Assembly (NCBI GenBank): GCA_963809875.1
Contig: CAWELC010000006.1
Location: forward strand, 514,875-578,874
Direction: 5' to 3'
Source: JAFGAS01 sp963809875
Lineage (GTDB): Bacteria; Desulfobacterota; Zymogenia; Zymogenales; Zymogenaceae
Length of the DNA: 64,000 bases
The notes under the pieces are model-generated. The model was given only the letters and a program-made list of their open reading frames with translations. It had not been told where the DNA came from and did no database searches. Positions 34,524 through 44,599 of the stretch are shown piece after piece (positions within the stretch are counted from its first letter, which is position 1; the number at the start of each line of letters is the position of its first letter). The position numbers and the translations under genes are program-made.

Positions 34524-36066
34524 CTAATCCTCCTTTTGCCCCCAGGGGATCACCTCAAAGAGGTAGAGGTTGCTGATCGACTCCGAATAGGGGTAGGTGA
34601 TCTTCAGGAACCGGGCCGAGAATCGTCTGTCCGTCAGCACGATACGCTCGGCGTTTCGGGTGGGGTCATCGATTTCCGTGGACGAGGTGAGGCTCCTCAC
34701 CACGCAGGTGTCGACCCGCTTCTCCTCCCCGGAAAAATCCCCGGTGTCCGACGCGTAGAGGCAGAGCCGGTTTTTTGACGGTACAATGTCGGGCTTCGTG
34801 ACGGTCGCCACGATGTCAACGCCGTCTATCTCGTATTCTTTCGAAAGGTCGATGGTCCACTCGCCGTTCAGCGGCAGGATGTAGGGAGTCGACGGGTTGC
34901 CGTCGGCCGCCGCGCGCGACGTATACGGGTCGGAGCCGCCCGTCTCGTAGTGCCAGGCGCCCGGGGCCGTCAGGAGATTGACCTTATCGTCCGGGGCCAG
35001 GACGGCAAACTCGCCGGCGTCTTTCCCCGCCTTTTCGGCTGTCTCGAAATCCCCTTCTTCGAAATCGTCCCGCCCAAGGGAAACGTCCGTCGTCAGGTTG
35101 GCGAGATTGCCCCGAAATCTGAACGCGGCCAGCCGCGCTTTGGTCTCCCATCCGGGTATGACATCGGCCACGGCGGGGGACAACCCGACGCGCTCCGGCA
35201 TGGTCACGGGAAAAGAGACCGGGTGATCGCGGGAATAGGTCAGGGGATTATATTTCTTGAGGAGACCGGGGAACTTGGCAAAATCGATCCCGTCGGGAAT
35301 CTTATAGGCAACCGGCTCGAAGAAGTAGGGGATCGCCGCCCTTTTCGGTGTCCCCGGGGCGACGATAAAGAGATCCACCGCCGACACCCCGGATGTCATA
35401 CGCGATATCGTGAGGGGGACGAAAAGGGAGTCGCTCTTGAAGCGAATAAGAACGGGGTCCACGGCCGCCTTTTTCTCGCCGATGGTCACGACGTCGAAGA
35501 TAAAGTAGTTGATATTCCGCGCGAGGTAGTCGGCGACGACGGGCAGCTGCCTCTCGATCTTCGGCGCGGGGTTTTCGACTCCTTCGCGTTTCATGAGGTC
35601 GCCGGCCCACGTTTCGAAGGCCTCAGAACTCTCTATCCTCACGACGCTGATCGTGCGGGGGCCGATGGTGGTCTCGGAGATCGGCTGGATGCCGAGCACG
35701 GCGGGTTTATTGGTCTTCCTGCCGTCAACGACAAGCCCGATCTTCGGGGCCTTCTTTGCGATGAGGGCCTCCAGTCTGGCGAGGAGTTCGCCCGACGTCT
35801 TCTCGACGGTGGGGCGGGCGGGCACGGCAATATACCGGATGACCGGCGCGGATCTCGAAGCGGCAATCTCCGCGGTCATGATGAGGGCTTCCTCCGTTCC
35901 CCCCCATGCGGCGATGATCTCCTGGCGCGATTCGGCCAGATAGACGTATTGATCGGACATCGGGATAAGCGCCTGCCCGGCAACGGAGGGGCAGGGAAAA
36001 GCAAAGAGCGAGTGCGCAAAACGAAAGGATCGCTGATACGAACAGAATCCAGGGGGGGCGTTTCAT
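34524..36066 (-). CDS. DUF2330-like secreted protein (frameshift near 35970)
   Basis: About 513 residues when joined. The signal peptide (MKRPPWILFVSAILSFCALA, Ala-rich end near residue 32) lies in a different frame from the mature part, which starts LIPMSDQYVYLAESRQEIIAAWGG. This start resembles DUF2330 proteins, which begin with a similar QxAIIAW motif. One extra base explains the break (span 1543 bp). The C-terminal third contains a discoidin-like beta region (ITYPYSESISNLYLFEV). Exported or outer-membrane associated; function unknown. Confidence 0.7.
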
Positions 36067-36370
36067 GTTTTCACTTCTTTCGGGAGGGATTTTTGGATAT
36101 ATCCAAATGTATTTGTTTCTATACCTTTTTCTGAAAATGTCAAGAAAATCTTTAATTTCCCGGCGGCCGCAGGCAGCCCGATGGCGGGGGGCTTTCCCGC
36201 GTTTTCGCTCGCGACGGACGGGAGGCGCTATGAAAAACGCGCCGCCGGCCGGTGTCCGGGGGGCGTACGTATCGCCGCCGCGCGCCTTCACCCGCCCCCC
36301 AATTATTTTGACATCCCTTCAATATCATGCTATAGCCCAAGGGGAACAATACGAAAGAGGAGGTATCGCC

Positions 36371-38026
36371 ATGGCAGAAGTTCACGGCGGGCATCTGGTG
36401 GCCAAGGCCCTCGAACGGGAAGGGGTCACGCACCTTTTCACCCTGTGCGGCGGTCATATCGACAAGATCCTCGACGCGCTTCAAGAAAGCCCAATCCGCG
36501 TCATCGACGTGCGCCACGAGCAGGCGGCCGCGATGATGGCCCAGGGGTGGTCGATAGCCACGGGGAAACTCGGGGTATGCCTCGTCACCGCGGGACCGGG
36601 TTTGACCAACGCCGTCACGGGAGTGGTGGACGCGATGGCGTCCCACATCCCGATGCTGGTGATCTCGGGGCGCAGCCCGCGAAAGGAGAACGACCTGGGC
36701 GCCCTGCAGGACATCGACCAGGCTGCCCTCATGCGGTCGATCACGAAGGCGACGTTCGTCGTCAACGACACCCACCGCATTCCCGAATATATCGCCACCG
36801 CTTTCCGTCATGCTCTTTCGGACCGTCCCGGGCCGGTCTATCTGGAGATCCCCGTGGACGTCCTGGGCCGGAAGGTCGAGCTTGATACCGTCCCCTTTTC
36901 CTCCGTCGGCCGGACGGATTACCGGCCCGCGGGCGACCCGCGGGCGGTGGCCGAAGCCGCCAAACTCCTGGCCGGCGCCAAGCGGCCGATCATCATCGGG
37001 GGCGGAGGCGTCAGGTGGGGAGAGGGCGGCGACGGACTGAAGCAGCTGGTCGAAAAGACGAATATCCCGTTTATCCTCCTCAATGAAGGGCGGGGCATGG
37101 TGCCGGACGATCACCCGCTCTCTCTGTGGGACGGCGGGCTGATAGGGCTCACGGTCGCGGCGGCCCAGTGCGACGTGGCCCTGGTGGCCGGCCTGCGCAT
37201 GACCTGGCTGACCATGTACGGAAAGATGCTGCCCACGGCAAAGATAATCCGGGTCGATATCGCCGGCTGCGAGGTGGGCAAGAACATCCCCCACGAGGTC
37301 GGGATCGTCGGAGACGCGGGGCTGGTGCTGTCGGCCGTCGCGGAAAAGATCACGAAATGCGACCACTCCGCCTGGGCCAAACAGCTCCGGGAAGGGTCCG
37401 TGGCGCTGATGGCCGACGAAAACGCCAAGAAACAGGGCGACGCCGCGCCGATCCATCCGATCCGGCTGGTCTCGGACGTCTACAAGGTCTTCGGGAAGGA
37501 AGCGGTCTACGCCACCGACGGCGGGGACATCACCTATTTTTCGCAGATGCATTTGCGCGCCGGCGGGCCGGGGAGGTTTCTCTCCAACGGCGGAAATCTC
37601 ATGGGGTGCCTCGGGAGCGGTATTCCCTTCGGCATCGCGGGGAAGCTCGCCCACCCGGGTCGTGCGTCGGTGGTGATCAACGGAGACGGCTCCTTCGGGC
37701 TCAACGGGATGGAGATCGAGACGGCGGTGCGGCTCAATATACCCGTCATTGTCGTCGTGGCCAACGACCAGGCCTGGGGAATGGTCAAGCACGGCCAGGA
37801 GTTACAATACGGCCGCGTCGTGGGGACGAACCTCGGGCCGGTGCGCTACGACCTGATGGCCGCGGGGCTGGGGGCCCACGGGGAATTCGTCACGGAGCCG
37901 GCGGAGATCATCCCGGCGCTGAAACGCGCTAAGGATTCGGGAAAGGTTGCCGTGGTCAACGTGATCACCGACCCGACGATAACGAGCCCCGCGACGCACC
38001 TCTTTGTGGCGGGCCTGAACGCGTAG
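36371..38026 (+). CDS. Thiamine-diphosphate-binding enzyme (acetolactate synthase-like)
   Basis: 551 residues with the three-domain layout of the family. The N-terminal Pyr domain has the catalytic Glu in DVRHEQAAAMMAQG (about residue 50), then the middle domain, and the C-terminal PP domain has the metal/ThDP motif GDGSFGLNGMEIETAVRLN near 438. The usual GIPGG near the start is TLCGGHIDK here. It could be an acetolactate synthase-like, 2-hydroxyacyl-CoA lyase-like or benzaldehyde-lyase-like enzyme; no small regulatory subunit follows. ATG 36371 has AGAGGAGG; the open frame back to 36065 is not coding. Monocistronic. Confidence 0.85.
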   Translation: MAEVHGGHLVAKALEREGVTHLFTLCGGHIDKILDALQESPIRVIDVRHEQAAAMMAQGWSIATGKLGVCLVTAGPGLTNAVTGVVDAMASHIPMLVISGRSPRKENDLGALQDIDQAALMRSITKATFVVNDTHRIPEYIATAFRHALSDRPGPVYLEIPVDVLGRKVELDTVPFSSVGRTDYRPAGDPRAVAEAAKLLAGAKRPIIIGGGGVRWGEGGDGLKQLVEKTNIPFILLNEGRGMVPDDHPLSLWDGGLIGLTVAAAQCDVALVAGLRMTWLTMYGKMLPTAKIIRVDIAGCEVGKNIPHEVGIVGDAGLVLSAVAEKITKCDHSAWAKQLREGSVALMADENAKKQGDAAPIHPIRLVSDVYKVFGKEAVYATDGGDITYFSQMHLRAGGPGRFLSNGGNLMGCLGSGIPFGIAGKLAHPGRASVVINGDGSFGLNGMEIETAVRLNIPVIVVVANDQAWGMVKHGQELQYGRVVGTNLGPVRYDLMAAGLGAHGEFVTEPAEIIPALKRAKDSGKVAVVNVITDPTITSPATHLFVAGLNA

Positions 38027-38122
38027 GAAACGTATTGGGAGACGTAGTTCTCCATAGCTTCGGGCGAGATGAATAGACGAGCTTTCCAAACGCTTTATTT
38101 GCTGCGACTGATGGGCCAGTGT

Positions 38123-38202
38123 GGGTGGCACTGACAAGCGAAGCTTGTCAGTGGGATAAACGAATTCTACCACGGACAACCCGCCGGTTGTCCGTGCCAC
38201 CC
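38123..38202. repeat. REP/BIME-like nested inverted repeat
   Basis: Outer arms GGGTGGCAC (38123-38131) and GTGCCACCC (38194-38202) enclose two perfect hairpins: CACTGACAAGC-GAA-GCTTGTCAGTG (38129-38153) and CACGGACAACC-CGCC-GGTTGTCCGTG (38171-38196). The whole could fold as a three-way cruciform. It lies between the convergent ThDP enzyme and beta-barrel genes, as REP-type elements do. Confidence 0.75.
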
Positions 38203-38263
38203 GGCTTAGCGTCAATAAGGACGACAGTAACGTCCAATCAAGGGCTTGAAACGGATGCAAACA

Positions 38264-38293
38264 AAAAAAGGGCGGCACGTGCCGCCCTTTTTC
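38264..38293 (-). terminator. Terminator of beta-barrel gene 1
   Basis: Perfect palindrome with arms GGGCGGCAC (38271-38279) and GTGCCGCCC (38280-38288). Seven Ts follow on the - strand and five on the + strand, so it can end both convergent genes. It is 20 bp after the beta-barrel stop. Confidence 0.9.
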
Positions 38294-38313
38294 TCATTTC
38301 ATTGATACTGGAC

Positions 38314-40077
38314 TTACTTGAAGCTCATCGGCTCGATCTTGGGCTCGATCACGGGTGCGGGGGGCGCCGGGGGCGGGGTTGCTACCGGGCAGCCGAACTC
38401 GTAGGTGAGGGACAGGAGCGCACCCCACTCCCAGCCCGAGGACTCGTACTCCCTGACCACCGGGCCGCTCAGCTTGATGTTACGCGTCGGCACCTGCTGC
38501 CCGGGAGTGAACCCCCCGGCGAGGCCCTCCAGCGTGTAGTCAAGGTCGTTGAGGGGGATCGTGACGGTCCCCGTCAGCGAGAGGCTCAGGCGGTCCATCG
38601 GCGTCAAGGTCGCCCCCGCCGAGAGGATTAGGTCCTGGTAGGCATCCCGCCCGTCGGCCACCACCTTGAGCTGTGCACCAGAGGCGGGAAGTATCTCCCA
38701 CGGCGACCGGTAGGACATCTCGTATCTTCGGTGGGCCCACCCGACGAGGTAACAGGCCGAGAAGTCGGCAGACAGCATGTCGGAGAACTTCTTCTTAACC
38801 GAAAGGTCCAGCGATGCGATATCCCGGCTCTCCGTGTCCCGCTGCGCGAACGCGGTCAGCCCAGTTGCAATGCCCGTCGTCTCGTTCTCCTGGTCATAGG
38901 CGTTGCGGAAGTCCCAGCGGGTGTACGAGAGCATGCCCGCGAGCATCGCCCACCCGGCGTCAAAGGTCAGGCCCGCGCCCGCCTTCGCGTGCCAGGTCGT
39001 CTCGTCGTTCTCGTAGCCGATATGGCCCGCGCCGTGGAAGATCAGGTCGCCGACGAAAGGTGCGTATTCGCCCGTGGAGGAGCCGCCCACACTCCAGGTG
39101 AAGTCGCGGTAGGCATACTCGAGGACGAACGGGACCGACAGTGCATCGGAGAGCGCAATTGCGGGCCGGACGGAGGCCGCGATCTCCCATCCGGAGACGT
39201 CGCCGGAGTCGAGGTCCTCGCGGTATGTCGGCACGCCGGCGGGGTCGTTATCGAACAGGGTCGCGTTCTTCCGCACGTCCCCGAAGTAGAAACCGGCAGA
39301 AACCCAGCCGTCCAGGCTAAAGTGCCCGGCCGGGTTGAACGAAACGCCGAGGACGGGCGAAATCGTGTTGTACCTCAGCCGCAGGTCGCGGTCGAGGTCG
39401 GTACGGAAATTGGGATTGCCCGCCTGGTCAGACCCTACGGCGAACAGGTCGTCGCTGAGCCACTCCGTCCGGTAGGTCTCCTTCAGCCCGGCCCCCAGCG
39501 TCAGGGCGTCGCTCAGCTTCAGGCTGTAGAGAACCGAAAGGGAGAGGTCGTGGGACTCGATCTTCTGGTCGATCGACCCGTTGCTCCGGGAGACGAAGGG
39601 CGTTATGATATTATTGGCATAGACGAGAAAGAAGTTGCCGTCGCCCCGGACGTTGCCATAGCGGTAGTTGGCGATGACGGCGAGATCCGACCGGTCGTTG
39701 AGCTTGAGCGCTACGCCCGCGTCGGTCCCGAGCACGGTGGTCAGGTACTTGGTCGCGACCTTGTTCGTTATAAATGCCGGGGCGGCACCGAAAAAGGTGA
39801 ACCCCCGGCCGATGGACTCCGAAGAGATGTCCCAGCCCGAGCCGAGGTAGTAGGCGTCGTCGATGAACTCGTAGGGACAGTCGAGTTTCAGAAGCGCCGG
39901 GTTGTGTCTATAGTCCATATCCCACAGCGGCGCATCCATCCGCGGCATGATCTTCGGGGTCTCGTTGAGGACGGGCTCCGTAATGTAGACCACGTCCTGG
40001 GCCGCCGCGCCGACCGCGATGACGGCCATGAGAAAGATGGCTACTACTGAGAGAAAGAATGCCTTTCGTTTGTCCAT
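38314..40077 (-). CDS. Outer-membrane beta-barrel protein, copy 1 of three
   Basis: 587 residues. Sec signal peptide (residues 1-26, ending GAAAQ), then a long run of alternating hydrophobic strands rich in Tyr, Trp and Asp typical of a porin-size barrel. The C-terminus reads LTYEFGCPVATPP followed by a Pro-rich tail ending EPMSFK, instead of a terminal aromatic residue. The same beginning (ITEP, then MPRxDAxLW and LDCPYEFI) and the same tail occur in the two proteins at 60-64 kb. Its own promoter (40242-40271) and terminator make it monocistronic. No cargo can be named. Confidence 0.83.
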   Translation of the reverse strand: MDKRKAFFLSVVAIFLMAVIAVGAAAQDVVYITEPVLNETPKIMPRMDAPLWDMDYRHNPALLKLDCPYEFIDDAYYLGSGWDISSESIGRGFTFFGAAPAFITNKVATKYLTTVLGTDAGVALKLNDRSDLAVIANYRYGNVRGDGNFFLVYANNIITPFVSRSNGSIDQKIESHDLSLSVLYSLKLSDALTLGAGLKETYRTEWLSDDLFAVGSDQAGNPNFRTDLDRDLRLRYNTISPVLGVSFNPAGHFSLDGWVSAGFYFGDVRKNATLFDNDPAGVPTYREDLDSGDVSGWEIAASVRPAIALSDALSVPFVLEYAYRDFTWSVGGSSTGEYAPFVGDLIFHGAGHIGYENDETTWHAKAGAGLTFDAGWAMLAGMLSYTRWDFRNAYDQENETTGIATGLTAFAQRDTESRDIASLDLSVKKKFSDMLSADFSACYLVGWAHRRYEMSYRSPWEILPASGAQLKVVADGRDAYQDLILSAGATLTPMDRLSLSLTGTVTIPLNDLDYTLEGLAGGFTPGQQVPTRNIKLSGPVVREYESSGWEWGALLSLTYEFGCPVATPPPAPPAPVIEPKIEPMSFK

Positions 40078-40241
40078 AAAAGTCCCCTTAAGAAAGGTTT
40101 ACTTCAAGAGTCGAGAAAACCCACCTGATAACAGAGGCAGTCGCCGGAGTGGTGTTAGTATGAAGAGGAAGACCGTCGATGGAGCTGCAAAATGCCGCCT
40201 CTCTCCGGGTGAAAGAGAAGCGAACGCCAAAAAGTTAGGAT

Positions 40242-40271
40242 ATTCTAATGATCACTCGTATGATAAGTCAA
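40242..40271 (-). promoter_or_regulatory. Promoter of beta-barrel gene 1
   Basis: On the - strand TTGACT (40271-40266), 18-bp spacer, TAGAAT (40247-40242), about 165 bp before the start codon. The rest of 40078-40340 shows no gene, so the transcript has a long untranslated leader. Confidence 0.6.
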
Positions 40272-40340
40272 GCAAAATGTGAAAAAATCGTTTATGGCGT
40301 TCGTATTTCTTATGGATTCTTAGGCGAGATTGGACGGGCG

Positions 40341-40369
40341 AAAAGAAAAGGGGCGGTTTTCGCCGCCCC
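40341..40369 (-). terminator. Terminator of D-aminoacylase gene
   Basis: Arms GGGGCGG (40350-40356) and CCGCCCC (40363-40369) with a 6-nt loop; on the - strand followed by TTTTCTTTT. It lies 41 bp after the amidohydrolase stop. Confidence 0.85.
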
Positions 40370-40410
40370 CTTCGCAGTTCGTGGGCTTAATCGCGTACTC
40401 ACCTGCGCCG

Positions 40411-42114
40411 TCACGCCCTCCTGCAGGGCAGTCCGCCCCGAAGGCCCGTCGTCGATCCATCCGCGATCGAGAGGACCCCATTGACGAACAGATACTTCAC
40501 TCCCGTCGAGTATTGATGAGGGTCGAGGTACGTTGCATGGTCGCCGATCGTATCGACGTCGATCACGGCAATATCCGCGTAGGCGCCCGGCTCGATCGTC
40601 CCCCGGCCGGAAAGGCCGAATTTTTTCGCAGGAAGCGACGTCATCGACCGGATAGCGGTGCCCAGGTCGATGAGTTTTTCGTTCAGCACGAACTCGCGTA
40701 TCTTTCGCGGGAACGTCCCGTAGCACCGCGGGTGCGGCATGGTCATCCCCTTGGGCACCGTCCAGCCGTCCGAAGCCGTGAAGACGTACTCCTTTTGGGT
40801 GATCTGCCTGACCATGTCCATGTCGATCTGGAAGAAAATGCCCACGGGCGCCTTCATGTCGCAGACGAGCTCCACGTAGACGTCGGCCGGGTCCCTGTTC
40901 TCGATCTCGGCGATCTGCGCGATGGTCTTTCCCTCGTAGTCGGTGTTTCCCTCGGACATCGTGCTGATGAGGATCTTTTCGGGCGGGAGGTAGGAAAAGA
41001 CCTCGCCGATCGCCCGCCTGACCTCTTTCCTGCCGTCGGCCGTCCGGTAGGCGTCCTTGACGCTCTCCCCCGACACGAGCTCATCGGGCAGCAGTATCGT
41101 AATGAAGGTGCTGCCCGCGTCGTACGGGTACTGGTCCGCGGTCACGTCAAGGCCCCGGGAGCGCGCGTCCTCGATAAGGGGAAAGACGTCGGCCGGGGTA
41201 ACGCCGTTGAAGGGGGCAAGCGCCTTAAGATGGGAGATTTGTAGGGGTATCCCGGCCCGCTCGGAGACCGCAATCGCCTCTTTAACCGAGTCGACCAGCG
41301 CCCAGGTCCCGTTCGGGCCGATTGCGCCGGACTCGTCGCGCATGTGGATCGCAAAGACGCCGCCGTAGGAGGCGGCCACCCGTGAGAGCTGGACCAGCTC
41401 GTCGGTGGAGGCGTTAAACCCGGGATAGTAAGCCAAACCGCACGACATCCCGACGGCGCCGGCCTCCATCGCCTCGTTCACGCGCGCCTTCATCAGCTCC
41501 AGCTGACCGGCGGTAAGATCGGTCGGCTGGCGCTCTCCGAAAAGCTCCTCGCGGATGATCCCGTGGGGGACCAGGTGATACACGTTCGTGCCGAAGCCGA
41601 CGGAATCGACCATGTCGAGCCATTTATTGACGTCGGTATACCCGTAGCCGCAGTTCCCGCTCACGACCGTGGTGACGCCCTGGTAGAGGTAGTTGTAGTT
41701 TCCCCGGAACGACGGGAGGACGTAGGCGAGGTTTTTCTTCCACCCGCTTCTTATGAAGGTCAGGTCGCAGTGGGTATGGACGTCGATGAACCCGGGCGCG
41801 ACCACGAGCCCCGACGCGTCGATAACACGCCCGGCCTTCGCCGGGAGGTTTCCGACCGCAACGATCCGGTCACCGCGGATACCGATGTTTCCAACGAACG
41901 GAGCGCCGGTCGTGCCGTCGTAGACGGTCCCCCCCTTGATGAGGGTATCGTATTCCCCTTCGGCGGGGCCCCGCCCGCAGGAAGCGAGGATCCCGGCTGC
42001 GCCACCGGCCAGTGAGACGGAGGCGGCCAGCGCCGCCGATCCCGCGATGAAGTCCCTTCGAGTTACCTTTCTTTCGGAGGATTCGGTCTCTCGATGCCCG
42101 CTCTTTTTCTTCAT
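40411..42114 (-). CDS. Tat-exported N-acyl-D-amino-acid deacylase family amidohydrolase
   Basis: 567 residues. The N-terminus has the twin-arginine motif RRDFIAG (about residues 19-25) and a hydrophobic stretch ending LASC, so it is probably a Tat-translocated lipoprotein. The amidohydrolase domain starts at EYDTLIKGGTVYDG. Metal motif FIDVHTHCD near residue 108, SCGLAYYPG near 228, QISHLKALAP near 290, TASDGWTVP near 440. Family enzymes cleave N-acyl-D-amino acids or, in relatives, dihydropyrimidine-like amides. ATG 42114 with GAGAGGA; ATG 42129 also in frame. Monocistronic. Confidence 0.87.
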   Translation of the reverse strand: MKKKSGHRETESSERKVTRRDFIAGSAALAASVSLAGGAAGILASCGRGPAEGEYDTLIKGGTVYDGTTGAPFVGNIGIRGDRIVAVGNLPAKAGRVIDASGLVVAPGFIDVHTHCDLTFIRSGWKKNLAYVLPSFRGNYNYLYQGVTTVVSGNCGYGYTDVNKWLDMVDSVGFGTNVYHLVPHGIIREELFGERQPTDLTAGQLELMKARVNEAMEAGAVGMSCGLAYYPGFNASTDELVQLSRVAASYGGVFAIHMRDESGAIGPNGTWALVDSVKEAIAVSERAGIPLQISHLKALAPFNGVTPADVFPLIEDARSRGLDVTADQYPYDAGSTFITILLPDELVSGESVKDAYRTADGRKEVRRAIGEVFSYLPPEKILISTMSEGNTDYEGKTIAQIAEIENRDPADVYVELVCDMKAPVGIFFQIDMDMVRQITQKEYVFTASDGWTVPKGMTMPHPRCYGTFPRKIREFVLNEKLIDLGTAIRSMTSLPAKKFGLSGRGTIEPGAYADIAVIDVDTIGDHATYLDPHQYSTGVKYLFVNGVLSIADGSTTGLRGGLPCRRA

Positions 42115-42196
42115 GTTCTTTCCTCTCATGGTGTCTATTCGGCCAAAGGGGTTTACGAGATGTCGCCCAACGCCCGTTCCCGAGCGGTCGCAACCG

Positions 42197-43189
42197 CTAT
42201 TGCGTCTCTTCTGCCGTCCGAAAGGCCTGAGCCGTCAATTCGGCCGGTATCAGGTTTTGCCTCATCTGCTCGGTCAGCGCCGGAATCGCCAGCCACTGGC
42301 CCGAGGAGGACATGACGACCTCAAAGGTGCCGTCGGGTCTCACGACCGCGGCCCCGCCGGAGGCCCAGAACATCATCCGCTTGGCGATGTCGCCCTTTAC
42401 CCGCTCCCCCCTCCCGAAGAAGACGAGCCGCTCGTCGATCCCGACCTCCCGGTAGAAGGTGTAGGAGAGCCGTACCGAGACCCCGCCGTTGCGGGACAGG
42501 AAGAAGGCCCCCCACCCCATGGTCTCGTCGCCCAGCGCCAAAAAGCAGATGGGGTGGAAATGCCCGTCCCGATGGAAGCGGCAGGCCGTTTGTCTGTCGG
42601 CGGGGTCAAATCCGATCAGGGAAACGACGATCCGCTCCTTGCCGCCGTCGACGAGCTGAAACTGCCGCCGGAGGCCCGGGTAGTCCCGGTCGACCCCGCA
42701 GACGAAGCATTTCATGTAGTAGGGCAGGGGCGTCAGCCTCTCCCTGATCGCCGCGAAGTTTCCGGGAAGATACGAGGAGAGGAGCTCCCTCCCTTTGGGG
42801 TCGTCCTTCCCGTAGGCAATCTCGCCGGTGATGTAGGGGTAGGGCTGCCCGACCTTTTCGATGATCCCCGTTCCTCCCGTTTCTGTCGCCCGCACGGTCA
42901 GCGCCAACGTGTCGCCCACCACGACGCTGGCCCCGCCCATCCTGAAGTCCGCACAGACCGGAAAAGTGCGGCCGGCATTGCCGGGACCGGGGGGCAGCAG
43001 GGAGAGGAGCTCCATGATGGCCGCCATCCCGAAACCGCCGTGGGGGATACCGATCCAGCCCTCCGTCCGCTTATCCATGTCCAGCGGGGCAAGGAGCGTG
43101 CCGTCGGCGTTCGCGCGGTAGTCCCGTATGATAAATCCATCCGTTCCGCAGGCGGAACAATCCCGGTGATATACGGCACGAGATTCCAT
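42197..43189 (-). CDS. Probable double-hotdog protein with two Cys motifs
   Basis: 330 residues. Each half begins with a cysteine pair (CSACG near residue 12; CFVCG near 160) followed by hotdog-like text: the first half has IPHGGFGMAAIMELL and FRMGGASVVVGDTLALTV; the second has FHPICFLALGDETMGWGAFFL. This fits tandem hotdog domains related to acyl-CoA thioesterases of the CxxCG-containing type. ATG 43189 has GGGGAG. It lies 29 bp after the M28 peptidase gene. Substrate unknown. Confidence 0.65.
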   Translation of the reverse strand: MESRAVYHRDCSACGTDGFIIRDYRANADGTLLAPLDMDKRTEGWIGIPHGGFGMAAIMELLSLLPPGPGNAGRTFPVCADFRMGGASVVVGDTLALTVRATETGGTGIIEKVGQPYPYITGEIAYGKDDPKGRELLSSYLPGNFAAIRERLTPLPYYMKCFVCGVDRDYPGLRRQFQLVDGGKERIVVSLIGFDPADRQTACRFHRDGHFHPICFLALGDETMGWGAFFLSRNGGVSVRLSYTFYREVGIDERLVFFGRGERVKGDIAKRMMFWASGGAAVVRPDGTFEVVMSSSGQWLAIPALTEQMRQNLIPAELTAQAFRTAEETQ

Positions 43190-43218
43190 GGTCACTCCCC
43201 AAGAAAGCGAAATTGGCG

Positions 43219-44400
43219 CTACTTGGCTGCGTTATACGACTCGATATAGCGCTCCATCGCCTTGATCATCAATGTCAGGTTTTCCAGGTTGACGCGGCTG
43301 AAATTGTCCTTCGTGGAGTGGAACCCGCCCTCGCCGAGGCCGGGGATCCCGGCATTGCCGACGGTGATCGCGGGAATGCCCGCCGCCATGAAGCGCTGGG
43401 CGTCGTCGGTGATCTTGCCGCGGCTCTCTATCGACGTCCCGGAGACGTCCTTCCACGCGCTGCCGAGACGGGCGATGAGCTCGGGATCGGCATTGAAATA
43501 TTTCAGGAATATCCCATCCTTCTCCCAGTAGACCATCGGGCCGTTCTGGGCGACGAGCTCCAGGTTGACCAGGCTCGTGGGGAGCGCGGGCTTCTCGCCC
43601 TTCCCGAAGCGTTCCCTCACGTACCAGTGGGCCCCCTGCAGCGTCACCTCCTCACCCGCGGTAAAGATGATGGTGACGTTGGAGTTACCCAGGTCGACCT
43701 TGCCATCGTTGATATCTTTTGCGAGCTCCATGAGGGTCGCCACCGAGGTGCCGTCGTCCACCGCGCCGAAGCTCTGCCGGTCCGAGGGGATAAAGATATA
43801 CCCCCCGAAGCCGAGGAAGATCAGGCCCCAGTAGACGACCACCACGCCGGCCAGGACGAGGGTAACCGCCGTGACCCCTTTCTTCTTGAGCGCCGCATAG
43901 TGCTTCGTGAAGAAGGTGAATGCCGCAAGCAACAGCCCCAGGACGAACGCGAGGGGGATAAACCGGTAGATCCTGGCGCGCTGGATGTGATCCCAGAACT
44001 CGGTCTTGGAGTCATAGTGGGCCGCAAATATCAGCTCCCGGGCGGGATGTGGCACCGTATAGGTAACGATGATATTCTCGCCGGTATGTTTGACGATACC
44101 CGTGACGACGGGGATGAAGAGCTCGAACTCGACGATGAGCAGAAGCGGTAAGGCCAGGGCGACGATAAGCGCGGCCACGGGCATCTTCTTGAGGATGAGC
44201 ACGAAAAGAAGGATCGCAAACGCCAGGACACTGATTCCGAGGATGAGCTGCATGTAGGGGTGCAGCGGGAACTGCTGGACAATGAACGGGACACCCCAAT
44301 CGGTCAGCGTCGCTTTGATGAATCCGGCCGTTTCTCCGAGGGCCTGGCTGTGGTTGGGCCGCGGTATCGAAAGGTGAGACATGATCTCGACAAGGTCCAT
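43219..44400 (-). CDS. M28-family zinc peptidase with internal membrane segments
   Basis: 393 residues. M28 motifs: FAAHYDSKTE (about residue 124; first zinc His/Asp), GAVDDGTSVA near 213 (bridging Asp), FTAGEEVTLQG near 251 (catalytic Glu) and GGFHSTKDN near 363 (last His). Two hydrophobic stretches before the first motif and two between the first and second anchor it in the membrane. Probably an aminopeptidase with periplasmic or cytosolic active site; orientation is not clear. Start ATG 44400. It may be co-transcribed with the double-hotdog gene. Confidence 0.86.
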   Translation of the reverse strand: MDLVEIMSHLSIPRPNHSQALGETAGFIKATLTDWGVPFIVQQFPLHPYMQLILGISVLAFAILLFVLILKKMPVAALIVALALPLLLIVEFELFIPVVTGIVKHTGENIIVTYTVPHPARELIFAAHYDSKTEFWDHIQRARIYRFIPLAFVLGLLLAAFTFFTKHYAALKKKGVTAVTLVLAGVVVVYWGLIFLGFGGYIFIPSDRQSFGAVDDGTSVATLMELAKDINDGKVDLGNSNVTIIFTAGEEVTLQGAHWYVRERFGKGEKPALPTSLVNLELVAQNGPMVYWEKDGIFLKYFNADPELIARLGSAWKDVSGTSIESRGKITDDAQRFMAAGIPAITVGNAGIPGLGEGGFHSTKDNFSRVNLENLTLMIKAMERYIESYNAAK

Positions 44401-44599
44401 GGCTGCCTCCAGACGATATGCTATTGCGCCATATTATACCATACTTTCGCCGCTATCCTATCTTTTTGTGATCTCTGTTGACCGCTCCCGGCCTTCTCGT
44501 ATATAGTAAAGGGGCGGGCAGTTTTTTCCGCGCAACGCCGGCCGTCTTTGGTCTCGGCGGGATTTTTCCGGATTTTTCCGGAGGGGGAGGGTATACCGC

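Noticed and set aside
36065..36370. In-frame N-terminal extension of the ThDP enzyme
   Set aside because: It would cross the start of the divergent DUF2330-like gene, contains no conserved residues, and the ATG at 36371 has a strong ribosome site.
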